This document shows positions 11,501-24,454 of a stretch of 64,000 nt of DNA, one piece after another. Location of the stretch: positions 39,556,001-39,620,000 of the forward strand of contig OX485806.1 in assembly GCA_950295325.1 (NCBI GenBank). The letters run 5' to 3'. The first letter of the stretch is position 1, and each line of letters opens with the position of its first letter. The position numbers and the translations under genes were made by a program. The notes beneath the pieces were generated by a model. The model ran no database searches. It was not told where the DNA came from and was given only the letters and a program-made list of their open reading frames with translations. The stretch comes from Polytrichum commune. Lineage: Eukaryota > Streptophyta > Polytrichopsida > Polytrichales > Polytrichaceae.

Positions 11501-12516
11501 ATTTGGAGTGACTTACATTGAAAATGAAGGACACCATAAGATCCTGGGTCAGCGGGTACCAAGGGCTCTTGGGGCCTCTACTCTTGCACGCTTGGAATTG
11601 CTCCTCGGTCAACAATGGCTGGTAGTAGCTAAGATCATACGAACCGTATTTTTGGATGCGGTGTAGAGTGTGAACAAGGCTAGTCTTAACGTGCGCAGTC
11701 TGGTTAGCCCTGTTGCGGTTGAGATAAATGGCATTAGATGAAAATAAAAAAATGAAGGAAAAAATGTTCAAAAAAATAACAAACTTACTTGTTTATGTCG
11801 TGCATTGCATTAAGGACGTCTCCACGCCCACCCGTTGTGTCGAGGATGACACATTCTGGGCAACCATGTTTCTCATACCAAAGTGCATCGTCCTTGTGAT
11901 CTGTTTCAATACACTCCTTCCACGCTAGCAAGCGGTGGTTACCATCATACACAAAGAACATGCATCCACTAAGGCTCATCAAGTCCTTATCCGAGCGCAA
12001 AAAAAACTCAAACTTATCATTTTCTGCATTCCATAGCTCTCCCCATTCACGCTTGTCTTTGGCAGAAATGAATCGATTCTCTCCACTCTCATTTGCAGTA
12101 GACACATAAAAAGTGGCAGACCCAGCTCGGTATCCAAATTGAAATGCTGCCATGAGCTTTGTAACGTCGCTGCGGAGAGTTGGCCGAACCAATGGCATGT
12201 GAATCAACCTGCAGAGAGGGATTCTCATAGAGGACTTTTCGACCGGTTGTATCCTCATGCCCTCAACAACTGAAAAACTATCTTTTTTTAAATTGTGGCG
12301 AATCCGATACTCCATTACACGAACACCCACATCCGATTCTGGTGGTGAGCCGGTGAGTGTCATCCCGGGTGTCTGCGGTTCGCCACTACCAGGTGTAAGC
12401 CCAGTAGGTTCAGCACATGACAACGGAGACCCTTGCTCCATATGCTCCTCTACACTAAGGGATGACCCAGCACCAATGCGAACCCCAACATCCAATGACT
12501 CTCCATCCGCAACCAT
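8585..12516 (-). CDS. ParB-like / permuted DNA-methyltransferase-like protein, 8 exons
   Basis: Exons are 12516-11789, 11709-11517, 11433-11239, 11116-10895, 10811-10585, 10495-9258, 9169-8962 and 8864-8585. All junctions are GT-AG, phases agree and the frame is open for 1,096 aa. The ATG at 12516 is the first in frame. Residues 185-200 (CMFFVYDGNHRLLAWK) carry the DG.HR signature of the ParB/sulfiredoxin fold. A basic stretch near 628-650 (KSKRRKR, KKRARK) looks like a nuclear localisation signal. Residues 740-845 (ADLVIADLPE ... DDGALLLFHPDD) resemble the catalytic half of N6-adenine/N4-cytosine methyltransferases, with DLPE where DPPY is usual. At about 927-955, VVDINAGVGTSIHACRQLGR and HIVALEED form the SAM-binding motif I. 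Catalytic motif before motif I is the beta-class, permuted order. The loss of the aromatic residue may mean altered or lost catalysis. It lies in the MULE, divergent from the transposase across a satellite array. Confidence 0.75.
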
Positions 12517-13303
12517 CTCAACAATCTCCTGAGAATCAATTACTTACCAACATAAGAACCAATAGAATGAACAATGCCACCCAATATTTACATGATAATA
12601 CAACCAAACTCACCTCAGCCTCATTGGGAGCTTTCGGCCATCCACAAAATCCACCTACCTCTAACCTTAGCCTTCTTGTGAGCTTTCAGCTACCCCCAAA
12701 ATCCACCCGAAATCAGATTATATGCTAGCAAATATGCCATGTTTCTTTCAAATATAATCTGACCTCTAAATCCCCCCCTAGCTATCAATTCGAACCACAC
12801 TAAGAGCATCTAAACATGACTAAACCCTCACTAACGTGCATTAACCCCCAACTAATACCTGTCCAAATGAGCATCTGGCCTACCAAAAAGTCCAATAAAA
12901 ATAAAAAATTCGGGTGCACATTTCTGCCCCAAGGGGACTGTCGGATCCGACAATGCCCCTAGCTCTCACCTCTAACCTCACAAGGACCATCCAGCCACCC
13001 TAAACCTCCACCCCCAGCTCTCACCCTAAACCTCCCGAAAATCAAAAGCGAGGTGCCCATATCTGTCAGTAGGGGTCTGTCGGATCCGACAGTGCCCCTA
13101 GCTCTCACCTCTAACCTCACAAGGACCATCCAGCCACCCTAAACCTCCACCCCCCAGCTCTCACCCTAATCATCCCGAAAATAAAAAGCGAGGTGCCCAT
13201 ATCTGCCAATAGGAGTAGGGGTCTGTCGGATCCGACAGTGCCCCTAACGCTCACCTCTAACCTTACTAAGGACGATGAAAAAGAAAGCAGAAGAAACGCA
13301 CCT

Positions 13304-13408
13304 TCACCTTCACCTTCACCTTCTCCTTCTCCTTCTCCTTCTCCTTCTCCTTCTCCTTCTCCTTCTCCTTCTCCTTCTCCTTCTCCTTCTCCTTCTCCTT
13401 CGTCTTTT
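13304..13408. repeat. CCTTCT/CCTTCA hexamer microsatellite
   Basis: Three CCTTCA units and then about 14 CCTTCT units lie between the third satellite unit and the LTR fragment. The Ser-Pro and Leu-rich frames here are repeat artefacts. Confidence 0.9.
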
Positions 13409-13509
13409 TCTTTCTTTAAGGATGCCTAGTGGGTTTGAAGCAAGGGTTATGGGTTCGCCGCTCACATACTTCGCCGCTCCGCTCACACAGACTTCGCAGC
13501 CTAAAGACG

Positions 13510-14339
13510 CCGCTCACCCTCGGAGACTAGGAGGCACAAGACTAAGGCCATGAGCTATGCGTAGCTCATGGCGTGGTGATTCTAGAAAGCTGAAGAACAC
13601 CTCAATCGGAGGTGTGAGCTAGGAGTTATGGCCATTTGAGTGGGGCGCTGTCGCGGGACAGCGCCCTGGTTGAGCATTGCCTGGGAGTCATTCCCGGGAC
13701 TGCCAAGGTTCAAACAGGCATAACGTCGTCAATACTTGCATGAATGGGTCAAGTGAGGGGTCCATCGGCATCTACGTGAAGCGTAGATGAAGATGGAGTG
13801 GTTGGTTGTTGGAATCAAAAATCATACAAGAAAGTTATGGTGGTCTGAAGCTGTTGGGGGCTTCTAGGCCCAGCAGCTAAAGGAAAATGTCTACTTGGCC
13901 CCAACTCTTGGTAGAGAGACAAGAGGTTGGTTGACGGTGGGGTAGGGGCCCCTCGTAGAGTCCTAGAGGCTTATATGGCTGAGGTGGTGTGGCCTCACCC
14001 ACCCGAGGCCGAACGGCACGGCCTCATTGGGCTTTGGCCCATTGTGAGGCCATAGTTGCATAGTATGGTTCGGGTTGTTGTAGTGTTGCTCCGGCAACGC
14101 GATGATCAACATGGGATTGGACTTCCATCGATGGAAGTCCACATTTGGGAATGGGTTACCGATTAAGGGGTGAGTCCCGAAAGCAAAGTAGGAAGGTTGG
14201 TTCCCCTCCTATGAACTAACCGGTCCGGGTAGGAGGAGCTAACCATTAGCTTGGCGGTATGCGAAGGGTTAGTACTCGTAACCTATGCTAGAAATGCGAA
14301 TTGGCAAGATTTTTAAGGGGACTAGCAAGGGTTGCGACA
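13510..14339 (+). mobile_element. 5'-truncated copy of the solo-LTR family
   Basis: About 820 bp are closely similar to 26200-27013, including the same hairpins, the TATATGG motif and the 3' end GGGTTGCGACA. The first 145 bp of the full-length copy, with its TGTCGC start, are missing. The 3' end joins satellite-like sequence directly, so the fragment interrupts the array inside the MULE. Confidence 0.8.
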
Positions 14340-17300
14340 ATCTAGCCACCCTAGAAAGCCACCAAAAATCAGATAATAACCTTGCATTTCTGCCCCCAGC
14401 TCTCACCTCTAACCTCTCGAAAATAAAAAAATGAGGTGCCCATATCTGCCCCTAGGGGTCTATCGGATCCGACAGTGCCCTTAGCTCTAACTTCTAACCT
14501 CACTAAGGACCATCCAGCCACACTAGGCTGCACCAAAAATCAGATAATAACCTTACATTTCTGCCCCAACTCTCACCTTGAACCTCCCGAAAATCAAAAG
14601 CGATGTGTCCTTATCTGCCCCTAGGGGTCTGTCGGATCCGACAGTGCCCCTAGCTCTAACTTCTAACCTCACTAAGGACCATCCAACCACACTAGGTTGC
14701 CACCAAAAATCAGAGAATAACCTCACATTTCTGCCCCCAGCTTTCACCTTGAACCTCCCGAAAATCAAAAGCGAGGTGTCCATATCTGCCCCTAGGGGTC
14801 TGTCGGATCCGACAGTGCCCTTAGCTCTAACTTCTAACCTCACTAAGGACCATCCAACCACACTAGGTTGCCACCAAAAATCAGAGAATAACCTCACATT
14901 TCTGCCCCCATCTTTCACCTTGAACCTCCCGAAAATCAAAAGCGAGGTGTCCATATCAGTCCCTAGGGGTCTGTCGGATCCGACAGTGCCCCTAGCTCTA
15001 ACTTCTAACCTCACTAAGGACCATCCAGCCACACTAGGCTGCCACCAAAAATCAGATAATAACCTTACATTTCTGCCCCAACTCTCACCTTGAACCTCCC
15101 GAAAATCAAAAGCGATGTGCCCTTATCTGCCCCTAGGGGTCTGTCGGATCCGACAGTGCCCCTAGCTCTAACTTCTAACCTCACTAAGGACCATCCAGCC
15201 ACACTAGGCTGCCACCAAAAATCAGATAATAACCTTACATTTATGCCCCAGCTCTCACCTTGACCCTCTTGAAAATCAAAACCGAGGTGCTCATATCAGT
15301 CCCTAGAGGTCTGTCGGATCCGACAGTGCCCTTAGCTCTAACTTCTAACCTCACTAAGGACCATCCAGCCACACTAGGCTGCCACCAAAAATCAGATAAT
15401 AACCTTACATTTATGCCCCAGCTCTCACCTTGACCCTCACGAAAATCAAAACCGAGGTGCTCATATCAGTCCCTAGAGGTCTATCGGATCCGACAGTGCC
15501 CTTAGCTCTAACTTCTAACCTCACTAAGGACCATCCAGCCACACTAGGCTGCCACCAAAAATCAGATAATAACCTTACATTTATGCCCCAGCTCTCACCT
15601 TGACCCTCTTGAAAATCAAAACCGAGGTGCTCATATCAGTCCCTAGAGGTCTGTCGGATCCGACAGTGCCCCTAGCTCTAACTTCTAACCTCACTAAGGA
15701 CCATCCAGCCACACTAGGCTGCCACCAAAAATCAGATAATAACCTTACATTTATGCCCCAGCTCTCACCTTGACCCTCTTGAAAATCAAAACCGAGGTGC
15801 TCATATCAGTCCCTAGAGGTCTGTCGGATCCGACAGTGCCCTTAGCTCTAACTTCTAACCTCACTAAGGACCATCCAGCCACACTAGGCTGCCACCAAAA
15901 ATCAGATAATAACCTTACATTTATGCCCCAGCTCTCACCTTGACCCTCACGAAAATCAAAACCGAGGTGCTCATATCAGTCCCTAGAGGTCTGTCGGATC
16001 CGACAGTGCCCCTAACTCTAACTTCTAACCTCACTAAGGACCATCCAGCCACACTAGGCTGCACCAAAAATCAGATAATAACCTTACATTTATGCCCCAG
16101 CTTTCACCTTGAACCTCCCGAAAATCAAAAGCGAGGTGTCCATATCTGCCCCTAGGGGTCTGTCGGATCCGACAGTGCCCCTAGCTCTAACTTCTAACCT
16201 CACTAAGGACCATCCAGCCACACTAGGCTGCACCAAAAATCAGATAATAACCTTACATTTCTGCCCCAACTCTCACCTTGAACCTCCCGAAAATCAAAAG
16301 CGATGTGTCCTTATCTGCCCCTAGGGGTCTGTCGGATCCGACAGTGCCCCTAGCTCTAACTTCTAACCTCACTAAGGACCATCCAACCACACTAGGTTGC
16401 CACCAAAAATCAGAGAATAACCTCACATTTCTGCCCCCAGCTTTCACCTTGAACCTCCCGAAAATCAAAAGCGAGGTGTCCATATCTGCCCCTAGGGGTC
16501 TGTCGGATCCGACAGTGCCCTTAGCTCTAACTTCTAACCTCACTAAGGACCATCCAACCACACTAGGTTGCCACCAAAAATCAGAGAATAACCTCACATT
16601 TCTGCCCCCAGCTTTCACCTTGAACCTCCCGAAAATCAAAAGCGAGGTGTCCATATCTGCCCCTAGGGGTCTGTCGGATCCGACAGTGCCCCTAGCTCTA
16701 ACTTCTAACCTCACTAAGGACCATCCAGCCACACTAGGCTGCACCAAAAATCAGATAATAACCTTACATTTCTGCCCCAACTCTCACCTTGAACCTCCCG
16801 AAAATCAAAAGCGATGTGTCCTTATCTGCCCCTAGGGGTCTGTCGGATCCGACAGTGCCCCTAGCTCTAACTTCTAACCTCACTAAGGACCATCCAACCA
16901 CACTAGGTTGCCACCAAAAATCAGAGAATAACCTCACATTTCTGCCCCCAGCTTTCACCTTGAACCTCCCGAAAATCAAAAGCGAGGTGTCCATATCTGC
17001 CCCTAGGGGTCTGTCGGATCCGACAGTGCCCTTAGCTCTAACTTCTAACCTCACTAAGGACCATCCAACCACACTAGGTTGCCACCAAAAATCAGAGAAT
17101 AACCTCACATTTCTGCCCCCATCTTTCACCTTGAACCTCCCGAAAATCAAAAGCGAGGTGTCCATATCAGTCCCTAGGGGTCTGTCGGATCCGACAGTGC
17201 CCCTAGCTCTAACTTCTAACCTCACTAAGGACCATCCAGCCACACTAGGCTGCACCAAAAATCAGATAATAACCTTACATTTCTGCCCCAACTCTCATCT

Positions 17301-18010
17301 TGAACCTCCTGAAAATCAAAAGCGAGGTGCCCATATCTGCCCCTAGGGGTCTGTCGGATCCGACAATGCCCCTAGTTCTAACTTCTAACTTCACTAAGGA
17401 CTATCCAACCACCCTAGGAAGCCATCAAAAATCAGATAATAACCTCGCATTTCTGCCCCTAGCTCTCACCTCTAACCTCCTGAAAATCAAAAGCGAGGTG
17501 CCCATATCTGCCCCTAGGGGTCTGTCAGATCCAACAATGCCCTAGCTCTAACTTCTAACCTCACTAAAGACTATCCAGCCACACTAGGAAACCACCAAAA
17601 ATCAGATAATAACCTTACATTTCTGCCCCCAGCTCTCACCTTGAACCTCCCGAAAATCAAAAGCGAGGTGTCCATATCTGCCCCTAGGGGTCTGTCGGAT
17701 CCGACAGTGCCCCTAGCTCAAACTTCTAACTTCACTAAGGACCATCCAACCACCCTAGAAAGCCATCAAAAATCAGATAATAACCTCGCATTTCTGCCCC
17801 TAGCTCTCACCTCTAACCTCCCGAAAATAAAAAGCGAGGTGCGCATATCTGCCCCTAGGGGTCTGTCGGATCCGACAGTGCCCTTAGCTCTAACTTCTAA
17901 CCTCACTAAGGACCATCCACCACCCTAGGAAGCCACCAAAAATCAGATAATAACCTTACATTTCTGCCCCAGCTCTCACCTCTAACCTCACTAAGGATGC
18001 TGAAAAAGAA

Positions 18011-18085
18011 AGCTGAAGAATGAAAGAAACGAAACGAAACGAACGAACGAAGGAACCGAACCGAACCGCACCGCACCGCCCGCTT
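18011..18085. repeat. Graded short tandem repeats at satellite edge
   Basis: The motif drifts from GAAAC through GAAC to CCGAA and CCGCA. The preceding GATGCTGAAAAAGAAAGCTGAAGAA resembles 13267-13296 at the other array boundary, so both array segments end on the same sequence. Confidence 0.7.
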
Positions 18086-20293
18086 CAACTTCCACTTCGA
18101 ACCTCACTATGACCATCCAGCCACCGAAATTCATATGATCACCTCTCATCTCTGGCCCCTAAGCTATCACATCGAACCACACTAAGAGCATCCAGCCACC
18201 CTACAAAGCCACCAAAATTTCTGCCGCCCCAGCTCTCACCTTGAACCTTACTAAGGATCATCCAGCTCTCACCTCATACCTCACTAAGGAGCCCTTTGCC
18301 AACCCTAAACCAGCCATCTAAAGTCATTTGCGAGGTTCAAATTTCATCCCCCAGGGCTCTCACCTCAAACCTCTCCACGGGGCGACCACTGCCCTTCCCT
18401 CGAGTCACTCCCCCGCTCCAAATCGTGGCTGCAACCCTGCAAGCCTAGTTCAGAGGTCCGTTGTAATGCGGGGAACGATGGTAGGCTACTGCCGCGGCAG
18501 TCTTGTTCCCTTCCACTTGTGACGGTCTCATTGTGATGTCGAGTGCTTCAACGGGCCCACACTTGTTGCCTTCTCTAGCTCACGAATACAACCCCTAATT
18601 TCTAGTGCATATATGTTAACATCGACTTGAGGTTCATACCTGGGTCTCGCAAATTCTCGATAGATCATGTGATATCTCCACTTGTCTGGTCGTACCCACT
18701 CCAGCTTCCTTGCTAGCAATGTCTTCACCACTGTGAGTCTGGCTTCTCCGTATACGAGACCTTGACCGTGTGCGGTCTGGGGAGAATTCCAATGCCTTGA
18801 CTGTGCTGTTTAAGCTATCATATCGTTGTTTCGGTTGTCTCATCCTAGATGCCCTTAATTGCTTCCTGCTTGAGAAAAATGCCTTCCTCCTCCTCTTCGC
18901 CTTTGGTTTCACTAACTCTATCGGCGAGGACCCTGTCATGTAACTGAACCGGCTTCACAAATTCTACACTTCCCTCCTATGTGAACATCACTCTATCAAT
19001 GTATGTGTCTCGCCTGTATTACATCCACACTAATATTCCATCCCATAATCTTTTTCACATAATGTCGATATGTTTTGATTACAGTCAAGTTGCTATAAAC
19101 ATATAAGGAATCATAAAAATGAACATTAAAAGAATGGACACGGATGTCTAATAACATTTATAGAAATAATTCAGAAGTAATCTAAAAATGAAGAATATCA
19201 TGTTTTATAAAAATAAAAATGATAGTACAAATGATAATACATAATTCAAACTAAACTAATTAGAAGAAATATTCTGTATAGCCATACCTTGACGATACTC
19301 TTCCAACTAAACTAACTTATTCTAGCTTCTCCTTAAAGGTTAATGCTCTTCCCTTGCCCATTTCAATCTTCCACTCCAAAAGAAACACTTTACTTTAGGG
19401 TGTCCCTTATATCCACTAAATGGTTCACGTGGTCTCTGGTGTATTTATAAGTACGTCACTCGGCATCCAGCCTCATGTTTGTTATTAATATATCTAATTT
19501 GGATTGGCATATGATCATGACTAACTTAAGTAACTGCTCCACTGCATTTTCAATTTTAATTCAAATTGACCCTTACCTTACACACCTTTCTGGCAAGATG
19601 TTCTACGTTTGGGAGGGAAACTTTGTTAATTCCATTTGTCTCGTATCTTTCGTGTTGTGCCTTCTTCCTTCCCATTCTACTTGTCTTCAATGCCTTAGTG
19701 CTACTGAAATACAACTTCCCTCTCTTTTTCCTTCTCTTGATATGATTTTGCATGTCAGGTATCACCCTTCCAGAGCATGTCTACTCCAACATTCCCAAAA
19801 TCCTCCCTTGAACCGAACACATCTTACGGCACTCGAGAGTCCATAACTTATGATTCTAAAACAAAGGAGTTGAGTATCACGAGATCTTATACAAGTGTTC
19901 GCACGAGGGACAGTCCTATATTTAATGCCCAATTGGGTCTTTGTCATTCGTTCTATTCCTGTCTTGAAACGTCAAGTCTATCTCTAGACCTAGTTATGAT
20001 ACATGCTTTAAGTCGGCGCCAAATAATCAAATTTAATTGCTTGTCGAGTAGAATGTCTACCATGACTTGCACGCTGTACTTATATATATCGTGACAGCGT
20101 TACCCATCACTTTTAGACCCAAGGGCGGCTGTTTCCATATTGAAAATATTAGTGAAGCTTTCGTTCAGAGTTCATCCATCATGTGGATCATGTCGTTGTC
20201 GTTGGCAGCCCATTTGTAATATATAGATGGCCCACAATGTTTAGAATCCTCTTTCATATTTCCATCTTGCCGCAAGGGCTCATTCCCCTTATC
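18086..20293 (+). promoter_or_regulatory. Upstream region of the MULE transposase gene
   Basis: About 2.2 kb without a convincing gene lie between the satellite and the transposase start. Degenerate satellite pieces persist to about 18300. A TATATATA box at 20081-20088 lies about 210 bp before the chosen ATG and is a plausible core promoter. I see no coding signal in 18500-20080. Confidence 0.4.
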
Positions 20294-23200
20294 ATGGCTC
20301 ATATTCCTGCTATTGGAGACTTGGGGTTGGCTGTCCTCTATGCAGATGGTGTGAGAGTCCCAGTTACCTTTCGGATGCAAGAGGACGGTCTAGCTTACGT
20401 GACGTCCCAACGTCTGAGTATTCGGTTCGGCTTCAGAGAGGATACTATTATTGTTGACGAGGATATTTTTGATGTTGTCACGTCAGAACTTACATACACC
20501 CTTGGTCGGGTATCGCAGCGAGATGAGAACAATAACTTGTTTTGGAGTCTTCCTCCAGGTAGTTACCGAGTGTATGGCCTCACTGATTCTCAGATGGCTG
20601 CGTCTACTGAGATCCTCACTCCTCGTAATTCCTCTACGTGCACCATTCAAACTCCTCTGCCACGTGATGTGAAGGTCAAGCTCGAGCCCGGTCTCGACAC
20701 GCCAATTGTAGAAAACGTTAGAGTTCAGTCTGTAATTACACTTTCTTCAGATGAAGAGGGCAGTCCCACCAAGCCCCCGCCTCAGGTTATAGTTAGTGGG
20801 AATGCTCCTAAAGTATATCCTTTGTCCCAAGAGACTGTTAGCATATTTCCATTGCTAAAACAACTTGCAGGAAGGCCGGGAAAAAAAAATATTCTAAAAA
20901 AATTAGATTACTCAGTGATTAGACACGAGAGAGTAGAGTACCTTCCTGCTGAGTTCGATGGTGTCGTCATATTTGAGTTGCCACCCGCTAGTGACACGGC
21001 CGCACGGTCACAGGCCAAGTCAATGCAGGGAATGGACAAGCGTTACGACGGCCATGTGTGGACGAAGACCATCACCACCAACATCACAAACGACTTTGGT
21101 TTGTCCTTCCGTTCTTCCGCTTGCGTTGGACACCTGCGTTGCAACAACAAGGAGTGCGAATATTTGATCCGCCGACCTCGTATTTTCGAAGTCAACGAGA
21201 CAGAGTTTGAAGGTTGTACCCTCCAAGCCTTTGTAGTGGATCAAGCGCCCCCACTTGACTCTACGTTTGTTTGCAAGGTATGTAAAGAACCCCCAACATG
21301 TATTGCTACATGTGGAGCGAAAATTTATTATGTTGCTGGCAAAAACAACCACACAAGAGCGTGCATCCACATTGGAACTCACGATCACCCTGTCAAGGTG
21401 GGCGACTACAGAGACACTAAGGCTGAGATCAGTGGCCTAATTGAAGAACAGATCGAGAAGACTCCTCAGGCTACCAAGAGTGCACTTGTGTTGGAGGCTA
21501 GCAAAGTTCTAATTGGCAACTATCTTCTTCAATCCGATGACGCGCCACCAAAGAAGCTCACTCTGGAGGAACTTGTTCCTGTATTCGACCGGTGCAAGGA
21601 CATGGCTTCCCCGAACATCCGCAACAAGGTCATGAGCTTCCGATACCTCAAAAGGTATGGTGTCATGGACTCTATCACCAAACTCCGTGGAATCAGTTTA
21701 TGGGCCTTTGTTCAGGAGAACAAATTCCCTGGTCAAGGGGCTGATCTTGACAAGGTTTTTGTCTTCAAGATGTCGGAAGTCGGGCCTGGTAGTGGGGTAG
21801 ACTTGGTGAAGCGTATGCAGCCCGGCGAAGATCTGGAGAATGCTTGGATGATGTTCGACCATGTGAAACGGGTTAGACAATGGACCACAATGGCATGCCA
21901 CGTGTATGACTCCACGTATTGTCGTGTCATGACCATTGCAAGTTGTGACATGCAATCGGAGGACTGTGATGCCCAGATCGTTTTTTGGAAGAATCTCAAT
22001 GCTGTGATGGAGAGGAATGGTGTTGTCGATACCAACTTCAAGGGTTTCATGGCCGACAGCGCCCAGGCCAATTGGAATGCAGTTCGGGTCATATATGGCA
22101 ACGGGAAGAAGGAGGACCGCATGGATGACCGGGAGAGAACCTGTCAGTTTCATTGGACCCAATCTATGGTTAAGTATACCGAGAAATACATTCCCGAAGA
22201 ACTCTGGGAGCAGCACAAGAAGATGTGCCACCAATATAGGACCGCGAGGACCATGGACGAAGCGGAAAACCTGTACCACGGGCTACGTGCATGGTGGGTA
22301 TCCGCCGGGGCAGTGACAGAGAAGGCACTTGACAAACTGGAGCTCTGGCTTGCATTCTGGCATTTCCGTTATCGCCAATGGGGAGGCTTCATGACCGGGG
22401 TATGTTGTCCCAAAACTTGTTGTTTTTTTTTTCTTTCACTGTAATTTTCACAACTCTTCTCCAATTTATAATTGCTTCCACTATGTGCACGCAGAAATTT
22501 ACAGAAGGAGAACTAGCAGAAATGCCTTCATGTAATCTCGCCGAATCAATACACAACAAGTGGCTTCAAGCGTCTGGAAATAGCGGCGGCGACCTCTATG
22601 TTGCTACCGTGGACGACTTCGTTCGAGGCTTCCTACAGGTTGTCAATTACTACCAGTTCCTGAAAGGTGATGTCGGCGGTACAGGCCCTACAAAGAAAGA
22701 GCTCAAGCTAAGGTTGGCAGAGCGCAGGGCGAAGCAAACGGGTAATCCTTTAGTCCTCGAAGACCCCATGATGGACATGCCTGGAGCAGAAGAGTTCTGT
22801 ACCCGGGTGCCTTGCATGGCTGGGGAAGAGGTATTCGGGTCCACGAAACGGAAAGCAGATCTACCTCTTGGAGCAGAAGAGGAGTCGCACAGACCTGATA
22901 AGGTCAACTTCTCACATCCCCGTGGCTCTGGTAGGGCTGTCCGGACTCGTTCCATTAACATGCCCATAATTATTGAAGAGGATGATTCCAATGTCCCGGA
23001 AGTTGCACCCATGGCGCCATATGCCGACAATGTCGTCCCGTCCCACATCCCCGAGGGACGGATCAGCCACGTCACTGCCGTCGAGGAGACTAGGGTGAAC
23101 GTGAAGGAGTGGCACATCGCTCGGTTGCCAAAGACTTCTGCCAAATGTTGTTGGGCACAGAGAGCTGTCACCAAAAAGAAGTGTACTGAGAGAATCGTAA

Positions 23201-23979
23201 GGGGTGCAAAATCAACCCCTGCCCCTACGTACACCGGTCTATGGCACAGCACTAGGAGGAATGTGAAAGAGACCACAGAGTTTTTCTTCTGCTCAGATGA
23301 TATCCATAGGTGCGTTAAGGGTAGCAGGCGCAAATGGGTTGTTCAATACTCTGCGGAACAGGAGAGACCAAGCATTCCGGATGTTTGGCCAGTGAAACTT
23401 GGCACTAACCTCAAGCAATGTGAGATCCTGGCCCTCGAGGCGGCCGGATTCCAACTGCCGCAGAAAGTGCCAGTCTCACCCAGAAGGCTCTTTTCCACTG
23501 CACCGTCTCCGGCAAATCTAGACTCCGTGCCGGTGCCAGCAGATGCGGACAGGTATCCTGGGAAGAGAGAAGGGAAGCTCGTTAAGCGCACCGCAACCCG
23601 TCCAAACCCTCAGCAGCGGCTATCCATGGGCTCTTCGGACTCCCTCAAAGCTCAACTCCGCTCGGTCACAATGATTCCTCACCCTGGCCATGGCTGCATC
23701 ATTGCGCTAGACTCGATGATGCCACCCGATGTGACACAATACCATATCACCATCAGTTCCCTCCCGGGTTGCACATGCCCTGCGTTCAAGAAGACAATGA
23801 CCAACTTTCGAGGGCGGAATCAATTCTCGTATTGCAAGCATGTTTACTATATTCTTTTAAAGGTCTGCCATCGCAATCCTGATGTAGACCTTTTCATCCA
23901 CGCGCCAACCTTCAGCTTCAACGAGGTCAAAGTAATTCTCGAGAGTGGAATTTTAACTCACCCTTTAGATCGGACCTAG
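20294..23979 (+). CDS. MULE transposase with SWIM zinc finger
   Basis: Exons are 20294-22399 and 22495-23979, joined FMTG|KFTEG over a 95-bp GT-AG intron, giving about 1,196 aa. The frame is open further upstream; the ATG at 20294 (MAHIPAIGDLG) was chosen for its ATGG context. An N-terminal region of about 250 residues is followed by a Cys-containing segment (CVGHLRCNNKECEYLI). The DDE-type core then follows, with CDMQSEDCDAQIVFWKNLN, FMADSAQANWNAVRVIYG, TCQFHWTQS and, after the intron, CNLAESIHNKWLQASGN. Near the C-terminus, CTCPAFKKTM to YCKHVYYIL is a CxCx(n)CxH SWIM finger typical of MudrA-like transposases. The enzyme would cut at the element's inverted termini. The frame is intact, so it is recently active or under constraint. 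Confidence 0.85.
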
Positions 23980-24454
23980 GATTTACTCTAGGAGTGTCCC
24001 TTTCTCCCATCAACATGATAGATCGATGAAGTAGTGCCTATTCATCCATGTTTCTAATCGAGTACGACATAGACTAAGTGATATAAGATTTTCATTGAAT
24101 AATTTAAGATTGTCAGCTCAATAATATAATAAATACAATCGCATGGATTATTTTTATTCAACTCAAAATGTTGGATTACAATACTCAACTGTATCATGTG
24201 TCTCTATACATCTTGGGATCATCCTTGGTTTTCATCATCTACTTATTTATTATATCACAATTTTACTATCATTTTTGCACTTCACGGTTCCCAAACTAAA
24301 TCAGACCATTTCAAATTCAAGGCATTTATTTTATTTAGTGCCTACACATTCCACGGAAATAGGTCCCAAATTTTTTCTATTTCTGGCATAATCTGGAATA
24401 TTCTAAGTATATTCTTGTACTATTTTTAGGAAATTCTAAATTTAATATAGAATA

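Larger units (their letters stand above)
12930..18010. repeat. 170/171-bp satellite array with 16-bp GGATCC-centred palindromes
   Basis: I count 24 units by the core TGTCGGATCCGACA, starting near 12939, 13079, 13223, 14461, 14630, 14801, 14972, 15142 and on to 17864. The unit is 170-171 bp from 14461 on and about 140 bp in the first three. 21 cores are perfect; 14461 and 15482 have TATCGG, and 17523 is degenerate. The full palindrome CTGTCGGATCCGACAG is preceded by CCCCTAGGGG. Variants recur every three units (about 510 bp, for example CGATGTG at 14601, 15111, 16301 and 16812), a trimeric higher-order repeat. Since 171 is divisible by three, long spurious frames with a 57-residue period appear on both strands. 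Shorter related pieces continue to about 18300. Confidence 0.95.

Noticed and set aside
14436-17928. Open frames of 60-185 aa with a 57-residue period on both strands
   Set aside because: The 171-bp satellite unit is a multiple of three and happens to lack stops. The frames break wherever the unit is 170 bp, so they are not genes.
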